From: Desulfonatronovibrio sp.
GTDB lineage: Bacteria; Desulfobacterota; Desulfovibrionia; Desulfovibrionales; Desulfonatronovibrionaceae
DNA length: 8,815 bases
Assembly: GCA_003558575.1 (NCBI GenBank)
Contig: PWPY01000094.1
Coordinates: forward strand, 1 to 8,815
Reading direction: 5' to 3'
Shown: positions 1 through 5,813 of the stretch, piece after piece
How the letters are laid out: the number at the start of each line of letters is the position of its first letter
How positions within the stretch are numbered: position 1 is the first letter of the stretch
Notes under the pieces: model-generated
The model's input: only the letters and a program-made list of their open reading frames with translations
Told to the model about the DNA's origin: nothing
The model's database searches: none
Position numbers and translations under genes: made by a program

Positions 1-72
1 ATAATGGTTCTGCTTGGAAGCGTCTTTCATTTTTTCGCGGTACTTTTTTATGTAATTCCCATCAAGAACTGA
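1..72 (+). CDS. Possible C-terminal end of a membrane protein (partial)
   Basis: An open frame enters from the left edge and stops with TGA at 70-72. It reads as 23 residues rich in Phe, Val, Leu and Ile and ends IPIKN, which would suit a last transmembrane helix with a short basic tail. The stop lies 27 bases before the rubrerythrin start, so the two could share a transcript. The opposite strand is also open here in exact codon register and gives a charged peptide (LDGNYIKKYREKMKDAS). A minus-strand gene start is therefore an alternative, although it has no ATG or visible ribosome binding site. The fragment is too short to name. Sequence to the left is needed to decide. Confidence 0.3.
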   Translation: MMVLLGSVFHFFAVLFYVIPIKN

Positions 73-99
73 TCTTAAAGATAATAACAAGGAGAAACT

Positions 100-594
100 A
101 TGAGTAAGACACAAAAAAATCTGCAAGATGCATTTGCCGGAGAATCTCAGGCCAATAGAAGTTACCTTGGCTATGCCCGTCAGGCAGAGAAAGAAGGGTT
201 CCCCCAGATCGCTAAACTTTTCAGAGCAGTAGCTGAGGCTGAAACTGTCCATGCACTTACTCACCTCAAGCACATGGATGGCATTAAATCCACGAGAGAA
301 AATCTGGAGCAGGCAATAGCTGGTGAAACGCACGAATTTAAAAGCATGTATCCCCAGATGATTCAGGATGCAGCAGAGGAAGGCAAAAACACAGTAAAAA
401 GATCATTTGAATTTGCCAATGCGGTTGAAGAGATCCATGCCGGACTTTATAGGGAAGCTCTGGAAAATATGGATAAGCAGCAGGACGTTGACTATCATGT
501 GTGCTCTGTATGTGGTTATACTGTGGGAGGTGATGTCCCTGATAAGTGCCCTGTTTGCAATGCAGCCAAGAAAGCATTCTTCAAGGTTGACTAA
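100..594 (+). CDS. rbr: Rubrerythrin, short form (diiron peroxidase with rubredoxin domain)
   Basis: Cytoplasmic non-haem iron protein that reduces hydrogen peroxide to water in anaerobes, fed by electrons through its rubredoxin site. Residues 1-125 form the ferritin-like four-helix domain. Visible diiron ligand candidates are E15 (AGES), E48 and H51 (AEAETVH), E76 and E79 (AGETHE), and E110 and H113 (VEEIH). Residues 130-164 are a rubredoxin-like domain with the iron-binding pairs C135-x2-C138 (CSVCGY) and C150-x2-C153 (CPVCN). At 164 residues it matches the compact family common in sulfate reducers, clostridia and methanogens, rather than the roughly 190-residue Desulfovibrio vulgaris type. 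An AAGGAG ribosome binding site at 89-94, five bases before the ATG, supports the start. The gene stands alone: the next gene is nearly 700 bases away and behind a terminator. Family assignment is secure; the physiological role is inferred from the family. Confidence 0.96.
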   Translation: MSKTQKNLQDAFAGESQANRSYLGYARQAEKEGFPQIAKLFRAVAEAETVHALTHLKHMDGIKSTRENLEQAIAGETHEFKSMYPQMIQDAAEEGKNTVKRSFEFANAVEEIHAGLYREALENMDKQQDVDYHVCSVCGYTVGGDVPDKCPVCNAAKKAFFKVD

Positions 595-760
595 CTGGGT
601 GATAAAATCTCCCAATTGCTGCATCGCTGCAAAAAGTTCAAAATCTTACGTATCATAACTACTCTGCGATCTTGAGTTTTTTTGTCCTTTGCATTTGGGA
701 TTTTTGTGCACCGGTTGAATAAGGACTTTTTCAATCCGCTCCTAAACCGATCAAAAACCC

Positions 761-799
761 AGCCTGCTTGCAGTCAGTTTTTGACTGACCAGTCAGGCT
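761..799. repeat. Large imperfect hairpin in the rbr-nrd intergenic region
   Basis: Inverted repeats AGCCTG (761-766) and CAGGCT (794-799) enclose a second perfect stem CAGTCA (771-776) with TGACTG (782-787). Unpaired bases lie between the two stems. The hairpin is followed by TTATATTC rather than an uninterrupted T-run, so it is a poor terminator on its own. It could assist the downstream terminator, stabilise the 3' end of the rubrerythrin mRNA or belong to a small RNA. Function is not established. Confidence 0.5.
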
Positions 800-810
800 T
801 TATATTCATT

Positions 811-843
811 AAGGGGAACGTCTGGTAAAATGTTCCCCTTTTT
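811..843 (+). terminator. Rho-independent terminator
   Basis: A perfect 9-bp stem, AAGGGGAAC (811-819) with GTTCCCCTT (832-840), encloses a 12-base loop and runs into a T stretch at 839-843. This is the canonical layout of an intrinsic terminator on the plus strand. It lies about 220 bases past the rubrerythrin stop. It insulates the nrd transcription unit from rubrerythrin read-through, or it ends an unannotated short transcript in the gap. Confidence 0.75.
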
Positions 844-897
844 CTGTGAAAATTAATTCATTGTTGATATTTTTCAGGGACTCAGGTAGTAAGTAAT

Positions 898-926
898 TTG
901 TTTGCATGATATAGCTTAAGTATTTA
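898..926 (+). promoter_or_regulatory. Candidate sigma-70 promoter for the riboswitch-nrdGD transcript
   Basis: TTGTTT (898-903) and TATTTA (921-926) match four of six bases each of the -35 and -10 consensus and are separated by exactly 17 bases. Transcription would start near 933, about ten bases before the first paired segment of the riboswitch, which is the expected position. The surrounding DNA is AT-rich, so chance matches are possible. Confidence 0.4.
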
Positions 927-941
927 TTTTCATTTGTTTTT

Positions 942-1195
942 ACTCAGGGTGGCTGCAAAGCCTTAATAGGGAACTCCGGTGAAAAGTCCGGGGCGGTCCC
1001 GCCGCTGTAAGTCCAGATTGTTTCTTTTTCATTGAAGGTCACTGAATGGCACTCATTTTATAAGTATGAGCAGTCAGGTTTAGATTGTTGCTTTAATTCA
1101 TAGAGTAATGAGTTTAACCTAGGTTTGTGCAAATGAAACAGGTGTCATATGGGAAGGCCGGAAAAGAAGGACGAGCCAGAAGACCTGCCGTGAGT
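942..1195 (+). ncRNA. Cobalamin (adenosylcobalamin) riboswitch
   Basis: A cis-acting mRNA leader that binds coenzyme B12 and lowers expression of the gene behind it. The conserved core is easy to read: GCCTTAATAGGGAA (959-972), the CCGG-TGAAAAGT-CCGG stem-loop (975-990), GCGGTCCCGCCGCTGTAA (993-1010), CACTG (1040-1044), GGGAAGGCC (1151-1159) and the B12 box AGCCAGAAGACCTGCC (1174-1189). The usual box has G where this one has A at 1180. A closing P1 helix is visible as ACTCA (942-946) with TGAGT (1191-1195). The span of about 254 nt is longer than a typical 180-220 nt element. The extra length lies in the peripheral arms (about 1045-1150), which include the hairpin CTCAT/ATGAG and the 10-base palindrome AACCTAGGTT. 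It lies directly ahead of nrdG, so it should control the class III ribonucleotide reductase genes. Confidence 0.95.
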
Positions 1196-1211
1196 CTTAT
1201 CCATTAACTTT

Positions 1212-1268
1212 TTTCCGTTGCGAGGACATACGGAAAGAGATCCTGTTGCCCCGTTTTTCTTAGAGGGG
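1212..1268 (+). promoter_or_regulatory. Likely riboswitch expression platform with ribosome-site hairpin
   Basis: Between the aptamer and nrdG are two small hairpins. TTTCCGT (1212-1218) pairs with ACGGAAA (1230-1236) around an 11-base loop. CCCC (1249-1252) can pair with GGGG (1265-1268), which is the core of the nrdG ribosome binding site GAGGGG. Neither hairpin is followed by a run of Ts, so transcription termination is unlikely. The arrangement suggests control by hiding the ribosome binding site, as is common for Gram-negative B12 switches. The second stem is only four or five pairs, so this remains an inference. Confidence 0.4.
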
Positions 1269-1276
1269 TTATGCAC

Positions 1277-1915
1277 ATGTTTGATTCAAACTCATCTGTC
1301 AAGGCCTGGAATTTATTGCGTGGTTTTGAACCAGTCAGTTTCTGTGACTGGCCTGGAAAAGTAAGCGCAGTCCTTTTTTTTGGTGGCTGCAACCTTCGCT
1401 GTCCCTCTTGCCACAATGCTTCATTTGCCTGGGACGTCACCAAAAGCTGCGCTCTGGATCATCTCGAAATCATCAAGCGCATCCAAAAAAATAGAAAATG
1501 GCTTGATGGTCTTGTTCTCACTGGTGGAGAAGTGACCATACTGCCGGACTTTGAAGAGCTTCTCAGAGTAATTTCAGCCATAGGTCTGCCCGTAAAGATA
1601 GATACCAATGGTCAGCAGCCGGATATGGTCAGAAGAGCATTATGCCTGAACAGTGTGAAAAAAGTTGCTGTTGACGTAAAGGGGCCCTGGGAAAAGTATC
1701 CTCATCTTTGCGGAGGGCAGGTCAGTTCCCAGCAGGCCATGACGTGCGCTGATGAAATATTTTCCATGGCATCAGTTTGTCCTGACAGGTTTGCTTTTCG
1801 GTGCACCAAAGTTCCTGGTTTGACCAATGATGATATTGATACGGTCAAGTCTTATCTCCCCCATGGTTTTGAGCTTGATGTTCAGAAATATATTAAACCA
1901 CAAAATTCAATTTAG
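1277..1915 (+). CDS. nrdG: Anaerobic ribonucleotide reductase activating protein (radical SAM)
   Basis: Radical SAM activase that uses a [4Fe-4S] cluster and S-adenosylmethionine to place the glycyl radical on NrdD. The cluster motif is C38-N-L-R-C42-P-S-C45 (CxxxCxxC), and the SAM-contacting GGE follows at 83-85 (LTGGEV). The LRGFEPVSFCDWPGKVSAVLFFGGCNLRCPSCHN opening fits the longer NrdG2-type activases (about 210-230 residues) rather than the 154-residue Escherichia coli form. I chose the second ATG at 1277 (212 residues). The ribosome site GAGGGG at 1263-1268 lies eight bases before it but only two bases before the ATG at 1271. The gene lies directly behind the cobalamin riboswitch and 21 bases ahead of nrdD, so reductase and activase form one unit with the activase first. 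Confidence 0.93.
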   Translation: MFDSNSSVKAWNLLRGFEPVSFCDWPGKVSAVLFFGGCNLRCPSCHNASFAWDVTKSCALDHLEIIKRIQKNRKWLDGLVLTGGEVTILPDFEELLRVISAIGLPVKIDTNGQQPDMVRRALCLNSVKKVAVDVKGPWEKYPHLCGGQVSSQQAMTCADEIFSMASVCPDRFAFRCTKVPGLTNDDIDTVKSYLPHGFELDVQKYIKPQNSI

Positions 1916-1936
1916 CTTTTAAACAAAGGAAGTCTC

Positions 1937-3979
1937 ATGCCCAGACAAATAAGAAAAAGAGATGGTAGGTTAGAGTCCTGGTCAACTGAAAGAATCGGTC
2001 TGGCAATACTCAAAGCTCTTAAAGCCAGTGGAATAAAGGATCCCCTTCTGGCCAACAGGCTGGCCAGAAGGGTTGAGAAAAAACTTCAGGAACTGGAAGT
2101 TCCGGATCAGGAATTAACCCAGGATATGGTGGAAATGGTCCTTATGGAGTCCAGGCTTTTTGATGTGGCCAAAAAATATATTATTTACCGGGAGAAGAGA
2201 AGGGAACTCAGGTCTCAACATGAGGCGTTTCTTAACATTCGGGAAACCATTGACAGTTACGTGAACAAGTCTGACTGGCGAGTTAGTGAAAATGCCAATA
2301 TGGGGCACTCCTTTCAAGGACTTATGCTTCATCTGTCAGGGTCTGTTCAGGCCAGATATTCCCTGGAAAAGTATCCTGAAGAAGTTCGTCTGGCCCATGA
2401 ACATGGTTATTTTCATATCCACGATCTTTCTTTTGGTCTGGCTGGTTATTGCGCTGGATGGAGTCTGCGTGATCTTCTCTTGGAAGGATTCAATCTGGAG
2501 GGGAAGTGCTCATCAGGTCCGGCCAGACACTTTGACTCAGCCCTTGGTCAGATGGTTAATTTTCTGGGGACTCTGCAGAATGAGTGGGCTGGAGCCCAGG
2601 CTTTTAATAATGTGGATACCTATCTGGCACCGTTCATCAGGCATGATGGTCTTGATTATGGCGAGGTAAAGCAGGCAGTTCAGAAATTCGTTTTCAATCT
2701 CAACACTACTTCCAGGTGGGGCGGGCAAAGTCCTTTTACCAACCTTACTTTTGATCTTGTTGCTCCGAAACATATTGCAAAAGAAGGTGTGATCATTGGA
2801 GGAAAGCTTCAGGATGACAGCTATGCTGATTTTGGTCCTGAAATGGAAATGATGAATCGGGCCTTTCTGGAAGTAATGCTGGAAGGTGATTATCACAGCC
2901 GTATTTTTTCATTTCCTATACCCACTTACAATGTAACTGCAGATTTTCCCTGGGAATCTGAAGTGGGTCGACTGCTTTTAGAGCTTACAGCCAAGTATGG
3001 TGTGCCGTATTTTCAGAATTTTATTAATTCCGACTTGAGTCCTGAAGATGTTCGCTCCATGTGTTGCCGTCTGCAGATGGATCTGCGGGAGCTCAGGAAA
3101 AGAACAGGAGGTCTGTTTGGAGCTGGTGATCTGACCGGGTCAATAGGTGTAGTAACACTTAATCTCCCCAAACTGGCATTTTTAGCTCAGGGTGAGCAGG
3201 ATTTTCTGGACATTATTGCTGAATATGCAGATCTGGCCAGGGATTCCCTTGAGTTCAAACGAAAGTTTATTACCGATAATATGGAGCGCGGTCTGTTCCC
3301 CTTTTCCAAAAGATATCTTAAAAATGGATTGAAAAATCATTTCAGCACCATTGGGATTGTTGGAGGTCATGAGGCCTGCATGAACCTGCTGGGCAAAGGG
3401 ATAGACACAGAAGCCGGGACAGGTCTTATGCAGAAGGTACTTAATCATTTGCGCCAGTTGACCATAGGCTATCAGGAAGGGACAGGAAGCCTCTATAATC
3501 TTGAAGCCACTCCAGCAGAAGGCACAAGCTATCGTCTGGCCAAGATTGATAAAGAATTGTACAGTTCCATCTATGCATCAGGCAATGGAATACCTTACTA
3601 TACCAACTCCACAGCAATGCCCGTGGGGGCTACCAGGGATGTATTTGAAGCTCTGGAACACCAGGATAAACTGCAGCCACTTTATACCGGTGGTACGGTG
3701 TTCCATACATTCCTGGGAGAATCCGTAGCTGACTGTGATTCCCTTAAAAGCTTCATTATAAAAGCCATGTCCATGACCAAACTGCCGTATATTTCCATTA
3801 CCCCGACTTTTTCTGTGTGTAAGGAGCATGGCTATATTGTTGGAGAACATCCGGCCTGCCCTGACTGCGGCAGCGAGACAGAAGTTTATACAAGAGTGGT
3901 GGGCTATTACAGGCCCGTGAATATGTGGAATAAAGGCAAGCAGGCTGAATACCAGGACCGGGTGGTTTTCGGCCTTTAG
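1937..3979 (+). CDS. nrdD: Anaerobic (class III) ribonucleoside-triphosphate reductase
   Basis: Glycyl-radical enzyme that reduces ribonucleoside triphosphates to deoxyribonucleotides without oxygen or B12. Residues 1-95 form an ATP-cone allosteric domain (RQIRKRDGRLESWS, then MVEMVLMESRLFDVAKKYIIYRE). The catalytic barrel follows, with the MCCRL segment (C376-C377) where the thiyl-radical cysteine of the family lies, followed by the GSIGVVTLNLPKLA strand. Near the C-terminus C628, H631, C641 and C644 (CKEHG, CPDCG) form the zinc site. The glycyl radical is G656 in TRVVGYYRP, 24 residues from the end, followed by MWNKGKQAEYQDR. The length of 680 residues is normal for ATP-cone members. AAGGA at 1926-1930, six bases before the ATG, supports the start. 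It lies 21 bases after nrdG and is expected to share its B12-riboswitch control. Confidence 0.96.
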   Translation: MPRQIRKRDGRLESWSTERIGLAILKALKASGIKDPLLANRLARRVEKKLQELEVPDQELTQDMVEMVLMESRLFDVAKKYIIYREKRRELRSQHEAFLNIRETIDSYVNKSDWRVSENANMGHSFQGLMLHLSGSVQARYSLEKYPEEVRLAHEHGYFHIHDLSFGLAGYCAGWSLRDLLLEGFNLEGKCSSGPARHFDSALGQMVNFLGTLQNEWAGAQAFNNVDTYLAPFIRHDGLDYGEVKQAVQKFVFNLNTTSRWGGQSPFTNLTFDLVAPKHIAKEGVIIGGKLQDDSYADFGPEMEMMNRAFLEVMLEGDYHSRIFSFPIPTYNVTADFPWESEVGRLLLELTAKYGVPYFQNFINSDLSPEDVRSMCCRLQMDLRELRKRTGGLFGAGDLTGSIGVVTLNLPKLAFLAQGEQDFLDIIAEYADLARDSLEFKRKFITDNMERGLFPFSKRYLKNGLKNHFSTIGIVGGHEACMNLLGKGIDTEAGTGLMQKVLNHLRQLTIGYQEGTGSLYNLEATPAEGTSYRLAKIDKELYSSIYASGNGIPYYTNSTAMPVGATRDVFEALEHQDKLQPLYTGGTVFHTFLGESVADCDSLKSFIIKAMSMTKLPYISITPTFSVCKEHGYIVGEHPACPDCGSETEVYTRVVGYYRPVNMWNKGKQAEYQDRVVFGL

Positions 3980-4035
3980 CATCCAGTTAATTTGCCGAAC
4001 GCCCACGGACCTGGTGGACAGCTACTTATTGTGGA

Positions 4036-4665
4036 CTAATTGTGCATAATATTTTCAGGCTTTGTGACTATCAGTCTATGTTCACCTTTGAAGACATTTT
4101 TCTTTAAAAGCTTGTCTTCACATGAACAAAAATTGCCCTGGTTAAGAAGTTCGTAAAAATCTTTCTCATAGGTAACCTTGCCGAAATCTACTGTGGTCAG
4201 AAATTTCAGCCTTGGCTTCACAAACTCCATGAGTTTGGATTTATTTTTGAACATTGTTTGAAAAAAGACCACTTTTCCTTCCGGTTTAAGCCAGTTTTTG
4301 GTCCTTTCCAGAATTTCTCCCTGCTGGTCCATGAGCATGAAGCTTTGTCCAAAAAAGATATAGTCGTATGCGATATTGTCAGGTGGGGTGAACTTGAGAA
4401 TAGATTCCTGAATCACACGAACCTGTCTTTCAAGATTGTACTGGTTTATGAGCTTGCGGCAATGTTCCAAGTAATGCCGGTTTATATCAAGGCCTGTGAT
4501 ACTGAGATTTTTGTTTTTGATAAGTTCATGATTTTTTTTGATCATGAGACCGTTGCCAATGCCTACATCAAGAATACAAGCGTTATCTGGGTATAATTTA
4601 AGGCAATTATTGTAGCACAGCTTAGACATGTCGCTGAAGATAAGGTTGTATAGGTTGTTAAACAT
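4036..4665 (-). CDS. Class I SAM-dependent methyltransferase, substrate unknown
   Basis: The predicted 209-residue soluble protein has the Rossmann-type SAM fold signature. Motif I is ILDVGIGNG at 31-39, an acidic post-I residue is D60 (ITGLDIN), and a motif II-like strand is YDYIFFGQSFMLM. WLKPEGKVVFF resembles the motif III strand-loop. The C-terminal part (KVTYEKDFYELLNQGNF) may bind substrate but is not diagnostic. The ATG at 4665 is preferred over an upstream in-frame GTG at 4677: GGGG at 4672-4675 is spaced six bases before the ATG, while nothing resembling a ribosome site precedes the GTG. The gene is on the opposite strand from all its neighbours and is visibly richer in A and T, especially in Lys and Asn codons. 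It may be a horizontally acquired singleton. The substrate cannot be judged from sequence. Confidence 0.8.
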   Translation of the reverse strand: MFNNLYNLIFSDMSKLCYNNCLKLYPDNACILDVGIGNGLMIKKNHELIKNKNLSITGLDINRHYLEHCRKLINQYNLERQVRVIQESILKFTPPDNIAYDYIFFGQSFMLMDQQGEILERTKNWLKPEGKVVFFQTMFKNKSKLMEFVKPRLKFLTTVDFGKVTYEKDFYELLNQGNFCSCEDKLLKKNVFKGEHRLIVTKPENIMHN

Positions 4666-4687
4666 TTTTAACCCCACGTATTAGATT

Positions 4688-4716
4688 AGAATAAATATTG
4701 TTTCTGTTTAAATCAA
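4688..4716 (-). promoter_or_regulatory. Candidate promoter for the methyltransferase gene
   Basis: Read on the minus strand, TTGATT (4711-4716) and TATTCT (4688-4693) are separated by 17 bases and each match four of six consensus positions. Transcription would begin near 4681, leaving a leader of about 15 bases that contains the GGGG ribosome site. The region is AT-rich, so the match is suggestive only. Confidence 0.33.
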
Positions 4717-4872
4717 ATAAATCATAATGCATTTTTGAATCATTTGGAGAATTATCAATTTTTCTTGTTTTTTGCAAATGAAACTCCATACTGCCTGCTT
4801 TTTGAATCTTTACAAGAGTTCCCACATGAGGCAAAATATACATTTTTTCAATTGGCCAAGCCAGGAGTGTTT
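4717..4872 (+). promoter_or_regulatory. Upstream region of the arg genes
   Basis: This AT-rich gap must hold the argF promoter. A possible -35 TTTACA (4809-4814) and -10 AAAATA (4833-4838) are 18 bases apart, and an 8-base palindrome AATGCATT lies at 4726-4733. No clear ArgR-type operator pair was recognised. An in-frame open extension of argF back to 4735 crosses this region. Its translation (NHLENYQFFLFFANETPY) does not resemble carbamoyltransferases, and it lacks a good ribosome site, so it is treated as noncoding. Confidence 0.3.
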
Positions 4873-5772
4873 ATGAAAAGGAATTTTTTAACTATTCTGG
4901 ATCTCACCCACAGTGAGGCCCATGCTATGGTCCGCAGGGCCAGAGAGATGAAAAATACAAACTACCGCTCGGATGTTCTCAAGGGCAAGACCTATATACT
5001 GATTTTTGAAAAGGCATCCACAAGGACCAAGGTATCTTTTGAGGTGGGTTTGAGTCATCTCGGTGCTCATTATGTTTTTATGACCTCCAAAGATTCACAG
5101 CTTGGCAGAAGTGAGCCGCTTAAAGATACGGCCAGAGTGTTGTCCAGGTACGCAGATGGTCTGATTGTCAGAACCTTTGGCCAGGAAAAGCTTGAAGAAT
5201 TGTCTAACTACAGCTCCATACCCATTATAAATGCGCTTTCTGATGATTATCATCCCTGCCAGGTTATGAGCGATATCTTGACTATATATGAAAGAACTCC
5301 TGATTTTAAAGATTTAAACATAGCCTGGGTAGGTGATGGGAATAATATGGCCCACTCCTGGATCAACGCGGCTATATATTTCCCCTTCCAGCTTAACATT
5401 GCTGTGCCCAAAGGCTATGAGCCCAGCGGGGGAATATTAGAGCGCGCCCTGCAGATGGGTGCAAAAATATATGTAACCCATGACCCAAAGGAGGCTGTAC
5501 AGGGAGTTCACTATATTAACACTGATGTCTGGGCTTCCATGGGCCAGGAACAGGAACAGGAGCGAAGAGCAAAGGCTTTCAAGGATTTTATTGTTGATGA
5601 GGAGCTTCTTCAGTCAGCTGATGAGGATGTCAAAGTCCTGCACTGCCTTCCAGCACACCGCGGAGAGGAGATATCAGAGGGCGTTATGGAGGGAGAATGG
5701 TCAGTAGTCTGGGATCAGGCTGAAAATAGATTGCATATGCAAAAAGCTATTCTGGAGTGGGTTGCCTCATGA
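4873..5772 (+). CDS. argF: Ornithine carbamoyltransferase
   Basis: Cytoplasmic enzyme that joins carbamoyl phosphate and ornithine to make citrulline, the sixth committed step of arginine synthesis. The carbamoyl-phosphate loop STRTK is at 49-53 ([15 protein letters not shown]), HPCQ at 127-130, the ornithine-domain segment [11 protein letters not shown] at 153-163, DVWASMG at 218-224 and the catalytic [11 protein letters not shown] at 257-267. The DGNNM and SMG motifs identify ornithine rather than aspartate as the second substrate. I chose the ATG at 4873 (299 residues). It has AGGAG at 4863-4867, five bases upstream, and [11 protein letters not shown] matches the family's usual beginning. 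A longer frame from 4735 would add 46 unrelated residues. The gene heads the argF-argG-argH cluster. Anabolic rather than catabolic use is inferred from that context. Confidence 0.96.
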   Translation: MKRNFLTILDLTHSEAHAMVRRAREMKNTNYRSDVLKGKTYILIFEKASTRTKVSFEVGLSHLGAHYVFMTSKDSQLGRSEPLKDTARVLSRYADGLIVRTFGQEKLEELSNYSSIPIINALSDDYHPCQVMSDILTIYERTPDFKDLNIAWVGDGNNMAHSWINAAIYFPFQLNIAVPKGYEPSGGILERALQMGAKIYVTHDPKEAVQGVHYINTDVWASMGQEQEQERRAKAFKDFIVDEELLQSADEDVKVLHCLPAHRGEEISEGVMEGEWSVVWDQAENRLHMQKAILEWVAS

Positions 5773-5813
5773 GAATAATTTCTTCACTACTCAGAAAAAA
5801 ATGGAGTCAATAA
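5769..5813 (+). CDS. Possible 14-codon bridging ORF between argF and argG
   Basis: An ATG at 5769 overlaps the argF stop as ATGA. It opens a frame reading [14 protein letters not shown] that ends in TAA at 5811-5813, which overlaps the argG start as TAATG. The argG ribosome site GGAG (5803-5806) lies inside it. A GGAG at 5754-5757 lies 11 bases before its ATG. Ribosomes finishing argF could restart here and be delivered to the argG start, which would couple the two translations. The double overlap is seen directly; a function is inferred, and coincidence is quite possible for so short a frame. Confidence 0.25.
   Translation: MRIISSLLRKKWSQ

Larger units (their letters stand above)
595..897. 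other. Intergenic stretch without a protein gene
   Basis: No convincing coding frame is present between rubrerythrin and the promoter region of the nrd riboswitch; the short frames here lack ribosome binding sites and recognisable composition. The stretch holds a weak hairpin just after the rubrerythrin stop (596-614, TGGG/CCCA with a T-T mismatch and no T-run), a large hairpin at 761-799 and a canonical terminator at 811-843. A bulged stem around 714-737 (GGTTGAA with TTCAATCC) is also possible. No tRNA or transposon ends were seen. Confidence 0.6.

Noticed and set aside
596..614. Hairpin right after the rubrerythrin stop as a terminator
   Set aside because: The short stem contains a T-T mismatch, has a three-base loop and is not followed by a T-run.
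338..658. Open frames on both strands overlapping the rubrerythrin gene and its downstream flank
   Set aside because: They are shadows of a secure gene, with no family resemblance and no ribosome sites.
898..930. NrdR box pair in the nrd promoter region
   Set aside because: GCATGATATAGCTT resembles the box only in its TA-rich middle, and there is no second copy at the required spacing.
3980..4035. Possible shared terminator between nrdD and the convergent methyltransferase gene (CCAC 4003-4006 with GTGG 4014-4017)
   Set aside because: The stem is only four pairs and no T-run follows on either strand.
4678..4872. ArgR operator upstream of argF
   Set aside because: TGAAT occurs, but there is no matching ATTCA partner giving the 18-base palindrome typical of ARG boxes.
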